The notes: generated from the sequence alone by a model not told the origin. DNA of 64,000 nucleotides from an uncultured Mediterraneibacter sp. (GCA_934309345.1 CAKRDD010000009.1:38261-102260); one strand, 5' to 3'. Counted from the first letter of the stretch, positions 8,080 through 15,860 are shown. Translations and numbers: made by a program.

Positions 8080-9009
8080 ATGATTACAACAGTTACGCTG
8101 AATGCATCAATCGATAAAGCATATTATATGAAAAAGGCAATAGAGAATGGTACAGTGATGCGTGTGTCTGCAGTTCGTAATACTGCAGGTGGAAAAGGAT
8201 TAAATGTTGCAAGAAATATCAAACTTTGTGGTGAACAGGTGCTGGCAACAGGTTTGGTTGGTGGCTATAACGGGAAATATTTAGAATCTCTTTTAAAACG
8301 GGATGAGATCGATTATCAATTCAAACACATTCAGGGAGAAACAAGAAGTTGTATTAATATATTGGATCCAGAATATAGTTCCACAGAATATCTTGAACCA
8401 GGATGTGAAGTTTCAAAAGAAGAGGAAGAAGCATTCCTCGCTTATTTTCCACAAATAATCAGAGAAAGTGATGTGGTAACAATTTCCGGAAGTATTCCAA
8501 AAGGAATGTCTAAAGATATTTATAAAAGAATGATCGGGCAGATCAAAGCAGCAGGAAAAAAGGTTATTTTGGATACGAGCGGAGAATTACTGGAGTGTGG
8601 GATTGAAGCAAAGCCTACGATGGTAAAACCGAATCAGGACGAGATCGAACTGCTCTTTCAGACAAAAATAGAAAGTAGGGAACAGGTGATTCATTATGCG
8701 GAAGAACTGCATAAAAAAGGAATCCCATATGTAGTGATCTCTCTGGGAGGAGACGGAGCGCTTCTGGTATGTGAGAAAGGAATCTTCCAGGGAAAACCGC
8801 CGAAGGTAAAAGTGGAAAATACGGTTGGATGCGGAGACTCTATGGTTGGTGCATTTGCGGTGGCACTTCAAAGAAATTATGAACCGGAGGAGGCACTTCG
8901 CTATGCAGTATCAGTTGCGACAGCAAATGCAATGTCACCGAATACCGGGGATTTTGATCCAAAGAACAGTGAAGAGATACGTGGAAAAATTGAGATTATT
9001 CGTTATTGA
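8080..9009 (+). CDS. PfkB-family hexose-phosphate kinase, probable tagatose-6-phosphate kinase (LacC/FruK type)
   Basis: A 309-residue PfkB-family kinase. The N-terminal TLNASIDK and TAGGKGLNVAR segments and the C-terminal catalytic TVGCGDSMVGAF motif are those of the 1-phosphofructokinase/tagatose-6-phosphate kinase branch. In this operon the substrate should be tagatose-6-phosphate made by GatD, giving tagatose-1,6-bisphosphate for the aldolase 24 nt downstream. Specificity cannot be read from sequence: the same subfamily includes FruK. The start at 8080 follows GAGAGGAG. Note that E. coli has no dedicated kinase in its gat operon, so this arrangement is closer to Gram-positive galactitol or tagatose loci. 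Confidence 0.85.
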   Translation: MITTVTLNASIDKAYYMKKAIENGTVMRVSAVRNTAGGKGLNVARNIKLCGEQVLATGLVGGYNGKYLESLLKRDEIDYQFKHIQGETRSCINILDPEYSSTEYLEPGCEVSKEEEEAFLAYFPQIIRESDVVTISGSIPKGMSKDIYKRMIGQIKAAGKKVILDTSGELLECGIEAKPTMVKPNQDEIELLFQTKIESREQVIHYAEELHKKGIPYVVISLGGDGALLVCEKGIFQGKPPKVKVENTVGCGDSMVGAFAVALQRNYEPEEALRYAVSVATANAMSPNTGDFDPKNSEEIRGKIEIIRY

Positions 9010-9033
9010 TCTATTTAAGAAAGGAGCAGAAAA

Positions 9034-9885
9034 ATGGCTTTAGTTACAACAAAGGAATTACTTTTAGATGCGCAGAAAAATGGTTATGCAGTTGGAGCTT
9101 TTAATGTAGAAAATATGGAAATGGTGCAGGCTGTGGTTGCGGCAGCAGAAGAGTTAAACTCTCCGGTTATTATGCAGACAACACCTTCAACTGTAAAATA
9201 TGCAGGATTAGATTATTTCTATGCAAATGCGAAGGTGGCAGCCGAGAAAGCGAAAGTTCCAGTTGTTATACACCTGGATCATGGCAGCAGTTTTGAACTT
9301 GCCATGCAGGCACTTCGTGTTGGATACACTTCTATTATGATTGATGGATCTCATGGAACTTTTGAAGAAAATATCGCAGTAAGTAAGGCAGTAGCAGATG
9401 CGTGTCATCCATCTTGTGTTCCGGTAGAAGCAGAACTTGGAAAAGTCGGTGGAAAAGAAGATGATCTGGATGGAGGAGAAGGTAATCCATATACAGATCC
9501 GCAGCAGGCAGCAGAATTCGTAGAAAAAACAGGAATAGACTCTCTTGCAGTTGCAATCGGAACAGCACATGGTGTTTATAAAGGAACACCGAAGTTAGAT
9601 GTAGACCGCCTTAGTGAGATTTGTAAAGTGGTTGATATTCCACTTGTTCTTCACGGAACTTCAGGCGTGCCGGATGAGGCAGTGAAAGAATGCATTAAGA
9701 GAGGAATCTGTAAAGTGAATTATGCGACAGATCTTCGTATTGCATTTACAAAAGGTGTGAACGAAGTATTTCGCGAGAATCCAGACGTTTTTGACCCGAA
9801 GAAATACAGTGGCCGCGGTAGAGAAGAAGTTAAAAAATATGTAATGGAAAAGATGCTTGTATGCGGAAGTAACGGCAGAGCATAG
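9034..9885 (+). CDS. gatY: class II tagatose/fructose-bisphosphate aldolase
   Basis: A 283-residue zinc-dependent class II aldolase. It splits tagatose-1,6-bisphosphate into glyceraldehyde-3-phosphate and dihydroxyacetone phosphate. Hallmarks: VVIHLDHGSS (catalytic Asp82 and zinc-ligand His83), EAELGKVGGKED (about 133-144), AIGTAHGVY with a further zinc His, VLHGTSGVPD with the third zinc His, and KVNYATDLR. The tagatose-bisphosphate reading comes from the gat context; the sequence alone would also allow fructose-bisphosphate aldolase. It starts after GAAAGGAG. No gatZ/kbaZ-like non-catalytic partner is present in the window. Confidence 0.88.
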   Translation: MALVTTKELLLDAQKNGYAVGAFNVENMEMVQAVVAAAEELNSPVIMQTTPSTVKYAGLDYFYANAKVAAEKAKVPVVIHLDHGSSFELAMQALRVGYTSIMIDGSHGTFEENIAVSKAVADACHPSCVPVEAELGKVGGKEDDLDGGEGNPYTDPQQAAEFVEKTGIDSLAVAIGTAHGVYKGTPKLDVDRLSEICKVVDIPLVLHGTSGVPDEAVKECIKRGICKVNYATDLRIAFTKGVNEVFRENPDVFDPKKYSGRGREEVKKYVMEKMLVCGSNGRA

Positions 9886-9904
9886 AAGACAAGGGGTACG
9901 TGCT

Positions 9905-10789
9905 ATGGAGTATGTATTAAAAAATAAAGAACTGGAAGTACATTTTCAGTCTTTCGGAGGAGCACTTTCTTCAATTAAAGATAAAGAAGGAATCGAATTT
10001 CTGTGGCAGGGAGAGAAACAGTACTGGAGCGGACAGGCTCCGGTACTCTTCCCGATCTGTGGAAGCATTCGTGATGACAAAGCAGTAACGGAAAGCGGTA
10101 AAATTCTTTCTATGCCAAGACATGGTATTGTTCGAAAAAAGGAATTTACATGTACAGGGCAATTGGAAAACCAGATAACATTTGCAATCGAAAGTGATGA
10201 AGAGATGATGGAACAATATCCATATCCATTTCGACTGGAGATTACGTATACATTAATAGGAAAGACAATACAGACAAAATATCAGATTTATAATAAAGGA
10301 TCAGAAGTAATGCCTTTCCAAATTGGAGGTCATCCGGGATTTAACTGTCCTTTGATGGATGGCGAAGAATATAACGACTATAAGATTGAGTTCGCCCAGA
10401 ACGAGGAGTGTGAGATACCGACTCCTGTGACCGAGACAGGTCTGATTGATATTGCCAAACGAACTCCATTTTTAAAGAATCAAAACGAACTGTCTCTGAG
10501 TCACAAACTTTTTGCAGTAGATGCAGTGATACTGGATCAGCTGAAATCACGTAGTGTAAAACTGATATCAAAGAATCATAAAAAAGGAATCCAACTTGAT
10601 TTTGCAGATTTTCCGTATCTGATTCTTTGGTCCACAGCGAATAACGGTCCGTTCGTGGCAATAGAACCATGGATAGGATTGTCCACCTGTAATGATGAGG
10701 GAAATGTCTTTGAGGAGAAAAGAAATATTCAGAAAGCTGAAGCAGGAGAAATAAAAGAATATCAGTTTGAAGTGACAATATTAGGATAA
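9905..10789 (+). CDS. aldose 1-epimerase family protein (LacX/GalM-like)
   Basis: A 294-residue beta-sandwich mutarotase of the LacX-like branch, ending the galactitol operon. The ATG at 9905 (MEYVLKNKEL) is chosen because it follows AAGGGG after the aldolase stop; an in-frame ATG at 9857 would overlap the aldolase. The conserved PFQIGGHPGFNCPL segment carries the catalytic-type histidine, and the VLFPICGSI and WSTANNGPFVAIEPW segments are also typical. LacX proteins sit in lactose/tagatose-6-phosphate operons, matching this context, although their exact substrate is unsettled. A strong terminator follows at 10799. Confidence 0.85.
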   Translation: MEYVLKNKELEVHFQSFGGALSSIKDKEGIEFLWQGEKQYWSGQAPVLFPICGSIRDDKAVTESGKILSMPRHGIVRKKEFTCTGQLENQITFAIESDEEMMEQYPYPFRLEITYTLIGKTIQTKYQIYNKGSEVMPFQIGGHPGFNCPLMDGEEYNDYKIEFAQNEECEIPTPVTETGLIDIAKRTPFLKNQNELSLSHKLFAVDAVILDQLKSRSVKLISKNHKKGIQLDFADFPYLILWSTANNGPFVAIEPWIGLSTCNDEGNVFEEKRNIQKAEAGEIKEYQFEVTILG

Positions 10790-10798
10790 AGTAAATAT

Positions 10799-10856
10799 AA
10801 AAAGCTATTGATTACAACAATTAAGATGAAATATGTTGTAATCGATAGCTTTTTTC
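10799..10856 (+). terminator. galactitol operon terminator (AAGCTAT hairpin, copy 1)
   Basis: Arms 10799-10819 and 10834-10854 form a 21-bp stem with one G-U pair and a 14-nt loop. It begins AAAAAGCTATTGATTAC and ends in a T-run. The stem is closely related to hairpins at 11331-11388 and 41886-41948. Confidence 0.85.
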
Positions 10857-10863
10857 GTAAATA

Positions 10864-11261
10864 TTGAAAAAAGTTCGGATGATTTACAAGTGATACTAAC
10901 TATGCTAGGATATAGGGATAGTAAGGAAGAATTAACGGATTACATTAACGAGAATAAAAAGTTCTTTCAGAACGTTGATTATGAAACAAGTCAGGCGATG
11001 AAAGCATTTTTGAATATGAAACAAATGCCAGGTGAAACAGAGCAGAAGGAGGAGACGGTAGATATGTGTAAGGCAATACAGGAAATGTATGATGATGGAG
11101 TGAAAGATGGAATCCAGCAAGGTGTAGAACAAGGAAGAACTGAGCTGCTTAAGGAACAAATTCAAAGAAAATTAAAGAAAGAAAAAACATCGACTCAGAT
11201 TGCAGAAGAGTTAGAGGAAAGTGTGGAGGTTATTGAAAAAATCATAAAAGAAATGCAATAG
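10864..11261 (+). pseudogene. truncated Rpn-family nuclease gene, C-terminal fragment
   Basis: Near-identical at the DNA level to about 748-1010 of the first Rpn gene, starting inside the coding region with no 5' part. The longest ATG-initiated frame is 10890-11261 (123 residues: YRDSKEELTDYINENKKFF, then SQAMKAFLNMKQMPGE). After the shared DDGVKDGIQ the C-terminus is unrelated to copy 1: it reads QGVEQGRTELLKEQ and continues as a charged helical tail. The fragment lies between two hairpins of the AAGCTAT family. It has no start signal in front of the homologous part and is most likely dead. Confidence 0.8.
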
Positions 11262-11330
11262 TGCATTGTCAGAAAATTCATCATAATTTAGAAAAACAAC
11301 TATAGCAATTGAAAAAGAAGTGAAAAGAGG

Positions 11331-11388
11331 AAGCTATCAACAACGATAACAACGAATGGAGTTGTAATATTGTGGTGATAGCTTTTTT
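11331..11388 (+). repeat. AAGCTATC hairpin repeat, copy 2 (terminator-like)
   Basis: AAGCTATCA (11331-11339) pairs with TGATAGCTT (11376-11384). An inner ACAAC/GTTGT stem and a following TTTTT complete a terminator-like structure. It shares the outer stem and the internal ATAACAAC segment with the hairpin at 41886-41948. It directly precedes the third Rpn-gene fragment. Confidence 0.7.
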
Positions 11389-11390
11389 AA

Positions 11391-11451
11391 CGTTGGAGCA
11401 TCTTACTGCGGGAGAATATTTGTCGCGATTTCGAAAAAAGGATCGATTGAT
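11391..11451 (+). repeat. 61-bp fragment of the Rpn nuclease gene
   Basis: These 61 bases match 507-567 of the first Rpn gene with three mismatches by my count, covering the codons for LEHLTAGEYLSRFRK. It corresponds to a part upstream of the fragment at 10864-11261, so the order of pieces is rearranged relative to the intact gene. It ends at the -35 element of the ECF sigma promoter. Confidence 0.8.
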
Positions 11452-11477
11452 GTAACCTTTTTAATAAAATTTCCGTC
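11451..11477 (+). promoter_or_regulatory. ECF-type promoter of the sigma/anti-sigma operon
   Basis: TGTAAC (11451-11456), a 17-bp spacer and CGTC (11474-11477) match the -35/-10 architecture of Bacillus ECF promoters (SigX/SigW/SigV class). It lies about 75 bp before the GTG start of an ECF sigma factor, so positive autoregulation is the straightforward reading. Confidence 0.75.
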
Positions 11478-11553
11478 TAATAAATGTAAACATAACAAAG
11501 GACAGGCTGACGTGAAATTATATATGTTGTTGTTTACGAAAGGAGGAGGAAGA

Positions 11554-12093
11554 GTGGACAAAAAAGAGGAAATACGAATTGTCAAAAAGGCAATTAAGGG
11601 AAAACCAGATGCATACGGACAATTGATTTCGGAATATCAGAAATATCTATATAGAGTAGCGTTTCTTTATATGAAAAATGAACAGGAAGCGTTAGATATT
11701 GTTGGAGATACAATTTTGAAAGGTTTTCAGAATATAAGTACATTAAAAAATCCAGAATGGTTTCGAACATGGATAACACGCGTTTTAATAAACGTTGCAA
11801 ATGATAAGAAGAAAAAAATTGTGTCCTATGTAGATTTTTCAGAGGAACTTACATCATCCAAAGCAGAAGGAGTTAGTATAGAGGAACGTTGTGATTTAAA
11901 TTCTGCGATCCAAGAATTGCCAGATAAATATCGAACTGTAATTATTTTAAAATATTTTAGTGAATTTTCTATCAAGGAGATTGCTTATACAATGAATTCA
12001 CCCGAAGGGACAATAAAAGCATATTTAAGCCGGGCGCGGGATGAATTGAAAAAAATTTTAAAGGAGGATTACATGCATGCAAGTGAAATTTGA
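11554..12093 (+). CDS. ECF-type RNA polymerase sigma factor
   Basis: A 179-residue sigma-70-family ECF factor. Region 2 spans about 15-80 (YQKYLYRVAFLYMKNEQEA, then GDTILKGFQNI and WFRTWITRVLIN). Region 4 spans about 120-175 (LPDKYRTVIILKYFSEF, then IKEIAYTMNSPEGTIKAYL). The GTG at 11554 is chosen because AGGAGG lies at 11541-11546; an ATG at 11512 has no such site and would start upstream of the conserved region. The gene overlaps the anti-sigma gene by 17 nt, the usual layout for a sigma factor held at the membrane by its partner. The signal it answers is unknown; related systems respond to envelope stress. Confidence 0.9.
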   Translation: MDKKEEIRIVKKAIKGKPDAYGQLISEYQKYLYRVAFLYMKNEQEALDIVGDTILKGFQNISTLKNPEWFRTWITRVLINVANDKKKKIVSYVDFSEELTSSKAEGVSIEERCDLNSAIQELPDKYRTVIILKYFSEFSIKEIAYTMNSPEGTIKAYLSRARDELKKILKEDYMHASEI

Positions 12094-13204
12094 TGAAGTA
12101 CCTATTCCAGAAGAAAAACTGAATCGTGTTGTAGCAGAAAGTATGGATGAAATTTACAAAGGGTGTAAAAAAAAGAAATCATATCAAAGATTCTTGTATC
12201 GAATAGCTGCGCTGATAGGAATCATAATTTTAAGTGGCAGTCTGGTAATATCAAATACTTCAGTGCTTCCGGTTTTGGCAGAGAAGAGTAGTTTTTTTAA
12301 GAAGATTTTTGAAAAAGTGCAGGGTGAAAGCCAGTATAGTGGTGATTATGATAAAAATGCGGTTCAAACAGACGGTATTACAAGTGAAACTACAGAGGAT
12401 CTGAGGTTTGAATTTTCAGAAGTTGTATGCACGAGTCAGTCTATGACATATTCAATTCAGATTACATCCCAAAAAGGTTTTCCAGAGGAAGCAATGAAAA
12501 AATCGACAAATGAATCAGATTCTGAAGGAAAATGGATGTATCTGGTTGGAACACAGTCTGCTGATTTCCTTAATAATACGATTGAAGAAGAAAATACATA
12601 TGATATGCCCTTTATTAAAGGTCATTATGAAGATGAGCATACATTTATTGGAACTATGCGCGTTGATTTTAATCATTATCCATTTGATGGAAATGAGATA
12701 CCAGAACATTTTATATGGAATTTAAATATCAATAGTATTTTATATCCAAATGTTGAAACCGGGGTAATGGAAAAATTGTTGACAGACGGTGGTTTGAAGT
12801 TTGAGTTTTATGTTGACAGACAAAATCTTGGGGAGAAAATTGTTAAAGTAAATAAAGTCAGTCCGAGTGGATGGAAAATTACGGATATTACTCTAACACC
12901 ATATGAGATGATTGTGAATGAGGAGTATGATGAAGCCAATACACAAAAAGGATATGAGCAGGCAGACAGCATCCGAGAGATTTGGACGGATGCAGATGGC
13001 AGAATTCTTCATAATAAAGTTGGTAGTTTTATGATTGAAGGATATAATATGTCAAACGTTACAGTGTATTATATGCCAACACCGGATGAGGATAGTAACA
13101 CGATAATAATGGAGTATATTTATCAGGAAAATCATACAGATGCAGAAATTCAGAATTACTTAGAAGAGAATTGTGTATCTAAACAAGAAATCTCTTTAGA
13201 ATAG
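12077..13204 (+). CDS. membrane-anchored anti-sigma factor, DUF4179-like
   Basis: A 375-residue protein with a short cytoplasmic N-terminus (about 1-38, the presumed sigma-binding part), one transmembrane helix (about 39-60, IAALIGIIILSGSLVIS) and a large extracytoplasmic domain rich in acidic and aromatic residues. The layout and its overlap with an ECF sigma gene fit the DUF4179-type anti-sigma proteins of Firmicutes. AAGGAGG at 12061-12067 precedes ATG 12077. The long outer domain is the likely sensor. A hairpin with GAAAGCG arms at about 13219-13250 follows and would terminate this operon and thiC, which converges on it. Confidence 0.75.
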   Translation: MQVKFDEVPIPEEKLNRVVAESMDEIYKGCKKKKSYQRFLYRIAALIGIIILSGSLVISNTSVLPVLAEKSSFFKKIFEKVQGESQYSGDYDKNAVQTDGITSETTEDLRFEFSEVVCTSQSMTYSIQITSQKGFPEEAMKKSTNESDSEGKWMYLVGTQSADFLNNTIEEENTYDMPFIKGHYEDEHTFIGTMRVDFNHYPFDGNEIPEHFIWNLNINSILYPNVETGVMEKLLTDGGLKFEFYVDRQNLGEKIVKVNKVSPSGWKITDITLTPYEMIVNEEYDEANTQKGYEQADSIREIWTDADGRILHNKVGSFMIEGYNMSNVTVYYMPTPDEDSNTIIMEYIYQENHTDAEIQNYLEENCVSKQEISLE

Positions 13205-13218
13205 CATTTAATACAAAA

Positions 13219-13252
13219 GGGAAAGCGACTCCTCAACCGCTTTCCCTTAATT
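13219..13252 (+). terminator. bidirectional terminator-like hairpin between anti-sigma gene and thiC
   Basis: GGGAAAGCG (13219-13227) pairs with CGCTTTCCC (13239-13247) around ACTCCTCAACC, with TTAATTT after it on the plus strand and TTTTGTATT on the minus strand. It lies between converging genes. Confidence 0.7.
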
Positions 13253-13302
13253 TATAATTGTTTGGAATTAATCTCCCCAAATGCGATGCGTATTCTGGAC
13301 AC

Positions 13303-14613
13303 TTACAGAATATCAATATACTCCCCGGCCAGTGCTTTATTCATGCTTCTTACTGCACAGAACTTTCCACACATACTGCAAGTATCGCTGTGGTCGTCCT
13401 CCGGTTTTCTGCTGTCGCGGATTGCTTTTGCAGTTTCAGGATCCAGAGCGCATTCAAACTGTGCATCCCAGTCAAGAACACGGCGGGCATCTGCCATCTT
13501 ATCATCGATATCTCTTGCTCCAGGAATTCCTTTGGCAATATCAGCAGCATGAGCTGCAATTTTAGAAGCAATGATTCCCTGTTTTGTATCTTCAACATTT
13601 GGAAGAGCAAGGTGTTCAGCTGGTGTTACATAGCAGAGGAAGGAAGCACCGTTCATTGCTGCAACAGCTCCACCGATCGCGGAAGTGATATGGTCATATC
13701 CAGGCGCGATATCTGTAACGATAGGTCCAAGTACATAGAAAGGAGCTCCCATACAGATGGTCTGCTGCACTTTCATGTTAGCTGCAACCTGATCAAGCGG
13801 TACATGTCCAGGTCCTTCTACCATAACCTGAACATTATGATCCCAGGCACGTTTTGTCAGCTCACCGAGACGCACAAGCTCTTCAATCTGGCATACGTCT
13901 GTAGCGTCAGCCAGACATCCAGGACGGCACGCATCACCAAGTGAGATTGTCACGTCATATTCTTCGCAGATATCAAGAATCTCATCATAGTACTCGTAGA
14001 ATGGGTTCTCTTCTCCTGTCATGCTCATCCATGCGAATACAAGGCTTCCTCCACGGCTTACAATGTTCATTTTACGCTTATGTTTTTTGATCTGTTCGAT
14101 TGTTTTTCTTGTGATTCCGCAGTGAAGTGTAACGAAGTCAACACCGTCTTCTGCATGCATACGAATTACATCAAGGAAATCCTGTGCAGTCAGAGTAGCA
14201 AGATCTCTCTGATAATGAATGACACTGTCGTATACAGGAACTGTACCGATCATAGCAGGACATTCAGAAGTCAGTTTGCGACGGAACGGCTGTGTATCTC
14301 CATGGCTGGAAAGATCCATGATAGATTCGGCTCCAAGTTCTACTGCGCTCATTACTTTCTGCATTTCAATATCATAATCCTTGCAGTCACGGGAAACTCC
14401 AAGGTTGACATTGATCTTTGTGCGGAGCATGCTTCCGACACCTTCCGGGTTCAGTGCTTTATGATTCTTGTTAGCACAGATTGCAACCTTTCCTTCAGCG
14501 ACAAGCTTCATCAGTTTGTCAGTTTCCATATGTTCTTTTTCAGCTACTGTTTTGATTTCCGGGGTGAGAATCCCTTTACGAGCTGCATCCATCTGGGTTG
14601 TGTAGTTTCTCAT
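13303..14613 (-). CDS. thiC: phosphomethylpyrimidine synthase
   Basis: A 436-residue radical-SAM enzyme. It converts 5-aminoimidazole ribotide to hydroxymethylpyrimidine phosphate in thiamine biosynthesis. Visible signatures: VTLHCGIT, SLGDACRPG and VQVMVEGPGHVPLDQ. A C-terminal iron-sulphur motif CSMCGKFC shows Cys spacing of x2 and x3, one residue shorter than the CX2CX4C of E. coli and B. subtilis ThiC. It lacks the long N-terminal domain of those enzymes, as in other clostridial short forms. The minus-strand start has GGAGG 9-12 nt upstream. It probably shares the transcript started at the TPP riboswitch in front of thiW, and a TATAAT (14642-14647) close upstream suggests an extra promoter. 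Confidence 0.95.
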   Translation of the reverse strand: MRNYTTQMDAARKGILTPEIKTVAEKEHMETDKLMKLVAEGKVAICANKNHKALNPEGVGSMLRTKINVNLGVSRDCKDYDIEMQKVMSAVELGAESIMDLSSHGDTQPFRRKLTSECPAMIGTVPVYDSVIHYQRDLATLTAQDFLDVIRMHAEDGVDFVTLHCGITRKTIEQIKKHKRKMNIVSRGGSLVFAWMSMTGEENPFYEYYDEILDICEEYDVTISLGDACRPGCLADATDVCQIEELVRLGELTKRAWDHNVQVMVEGPGHVPLDQVAANMKVQQTICMGAPFYVLGPIVTDIAPGYDHITSAIGGAVAAMNGASFLCYVTPAEHLALPNVEDTKQGIIASKIAAHAADIAKGIPGARDIDDKMADARRVLDWDAQFECALDPETAKAIRDSRKPEDDHSDTCSMCGKFCAVRSMNKALAGEYIDIL

Positions 14614-14657
14614 GTTGTTTTGCCTCCATTCGTATACGTGAATTATATAATTTTTGA

Positions 14658-14780
14658 CGTCAGCAAAACACGGACAGCGTACACAAGAAAAGCTACGGTT
14701 CCATGCATATGAATAGATGCGGAAAGGAACGTAACTGTTTAGCTACACTACCAGCGAATGAATATAAGATTATGCTGACG
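14658..14780 (-). ncRNA. putative structured RNA leader between thiW and thiC
   Basis: On the minus strand CGTCAGCA (14780-14773) pairs with TGCTGACG (14665-14658), closing a 123-nt element. Inside, bases 14736-14726 and 14702-14691 form an 11-bp stem with one bulge and one G-U pair, capped by GCAT/ATGC. It ends about 45 nt before the thiC start. It lacks the TPP-riboswitch core, and I do not recognise it as a known riboswitch class. Confidence 0.45.
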
Positions 14781-14796
14781 CCTTCAACGGAGATGT

Positions 14797-14828
14797 ATTA
14801 ATGACTGTAAGATAAGAAAGTCATTAAT
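14797..14828 (-). promoter_or_regulatory. 10-bp hairpin in the thiW-thiC intergenic region
   Basis: ATTAATGACT and AGTCATTAAT form a perfect 10-bp stem with a 12-nt loop. No T-run follows on either strand, so it may be an RNA-stability element or a protein-binding dyad. It sits just 5' (minus strand) of the structured element at 14658-14780. Confidence 0.45.
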
Positions 14829-14911
14829 GGAATACTCCGGTGATTACAGATTGATTCTGCATTTTCTTGTGCGGTACAAGGTGGTGTCCCCAATGTATCG
14901 CATAGAACAAC

Positions 14912-15421
14912 TTATGAAGTCGGGAAAAGCTGTGCCATTACTCCACTTTTCTGGAATACTGAAATCAGCAGGAATGCCAGGATACTTCCGGCTACTGTTG
15001 AGATCAGGAATGGGATCACATAGATAAATAATCCTGCCGGTGCTGCTCCCATAAGGAATAAAGCAACCGGATAAGCAGCAATTCCTCCGAGAATACCTGT
15101 TCCAAGTGCCTCTGCAAGACAAGTAAGGCTTAAATTCTTACATTTCTTGTAAACAAGTCCACAGCAGAGAGCTCCGATCATACTACCCGGGAAAGCCATC
15201 AGACTTCCGATTCCAAGTATGTTGCGTAGAAGGCTTGCACAGAATGCAATTCCAACGCCCCAGCCGGGACCAAGAAGTACGGCTGCAAAGATATTTACCA
15301 TATGTTGAACCGGTGCACATTTACTTCCGGCTACAGGAAAGCTTAAAAAGCTTCCAACGATGGCAAGAGCGGTGAGAACACCTGCAAGTGCCAGTTTTTT
15401 TGTGTTTGTTGTCTGTTTCAT
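14912..15421 (-). CDS. thiW: ECF transporter S component ThiW (thiazole/thiamine precursor uptake)
   Basis: A 169-residue membrane protein with about five or six hydrophobic helices. It is the substrate-binding S subunit of an energy-coupling-factor transporter. The segment SFLSFPVAGSKCAPVQHMVN is the signature of the ThiW family, predicted to import the thiazole precursor of thiamine. The start (minus) follows GAAAGGAGAC. A TPP riboswitch with a terminator lies directly upstream, confirming thiamine control. The shared EcfAA'T module is not in this window. Together with ThiC this suggests the cell makes the pyrimidine half and scavenges the thiazole half. Confidence 0.92.
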   Translation of the reverse strand: MKQTTNTKKLALAGVLTALAIVGSFLSFPVAGSKCAPVQHMVNIFAAVLLGPGWGVGIAFCASLLRNILGIGSLMAFPGSMIGALCCGLVYKKCKNLSLTCLAEALGTGILGGIAAYPVALFLMGAAPAGLFIYVIPFLISTVAGSILAFLLISVFQKSGVMAQLFPTS

Positions 15422-15443
15422 AATTTGAGTCTCCTTTCAGATG

Positions 15444-15474
15444 TAAAAAAGGATCCTCACCTGAGTGAAGATCC
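15444..15474 (-). terminator. riboswitch expression-platform terminator upstream of thiW
   Basis: On the minus strand GGATCTTCACTCAGGTGAGGATCC forms a hairpin (15474-15451) followed by TTTTTTT (15450-15444). It lies between the TPP aptamer and thiW, the usual place for a ligand-controlled terminator. Confidence 0.85.
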
Positions 15475-15524
15475 TACCAGCTGTCCGAAGTAAAAAGAGA
15501 TGCAAGGGCATCTCAATCATTACA

Positions 15525-15622
15525 TGGTATCAATTCCCTCCGTTGGCATTATCCAAATCAGGTTTAAACGGGTCGAAACGGTAACACGTCTCCTCTCAGC
15601 CGGTTCTGACCAGCTCCCCTTT
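15525..15622 (-). ncRNA. TPP riboswitch (THI element)
   Basis: Read on the minus strand, the conserved parts of the thiamine-pyrophosphate aptamer are present: AGGGGAGC, GGCTGAGAGGAGAC (the CTGAGA core), ACCTGATTTGGATAATGCC and ACGGAGGGAA. It controls thiW, and probably thiC, through the terminator at 15444-15474: with TPP bound, transcription should stop before thiW. Confidence 0.95.
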
Positions 15623-15650
15623 GACAATATTTAGTTCTTTGTCTGATGCT

Positions 15651-15679
15651 ATTATGAACCGAAAAAGTGAAAAATGCAA
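15651..15679 (-). promoter_or_regulatory. promoter of the thiW-thiC transcript
   Basis: On the minus strand TTGCAT (15679-15674), a 17-bp spacer and CATAAT (15656-15651) form a sigma-A-type promoter about 30 nt before the TPP aptamer. Confidence 0.7.
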
Positions 15680-15729
15680 GAGGAAAATTTGAAGCAAAAA
15701 GAGAAAAAATTTAAATCAGGTTTAAAATT

Positions 15730-15783
15730 ATAAGAAGCTGTATTGAAAAATAAATAGAAAAACAATACAACTTCTTATTTTTA
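15730..15783. repeat. 16-bp inverted repeat in the thiW/araR divergent region
   Basis: ATAAGAAGCTGTATTG (15730-15745) and CAATACAACTTCTTAT (15763-15778) pair with one mismatch and are followed by TTTTT on the plus strand. No plus-strand gene precedes it, so a terminator role is unclear; it may insulate the divergent units. Confidence 0.5.
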
Positions 15784-15831
15784 TATATTATTACATAAAA
15801 AACAGAAGAAAAAGATTGGGTATACTGCGAA

Positions 15832-15860
15832 TTGTATTGCAACATGTATTGTTGTATATT
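15832..15860 (+). promoter_or_regulatory. promoter of the arabinose operon
   Basis: TTGTAT (15832-15837), 17 bp, TATATT (15855-15860). The region is rich in TGTATTG repeats that could be AraR contacts, though no clean palindromic operator stands out. Confidence 0.6.

Noticed and set aside
13258..13944. Open frame on the plus strand opposite thiC
   Set aside because: It is the complement of a conserved enzyme, starts without a Shine-Dalgarno site and has no recognisable motif.
14614..14911. A second TPP riboswitch in front of thiC
   Set aside because: Neither the CTGAGA core nor the ACCTGAT...GGATAATGCC half is present on the minus strand here.
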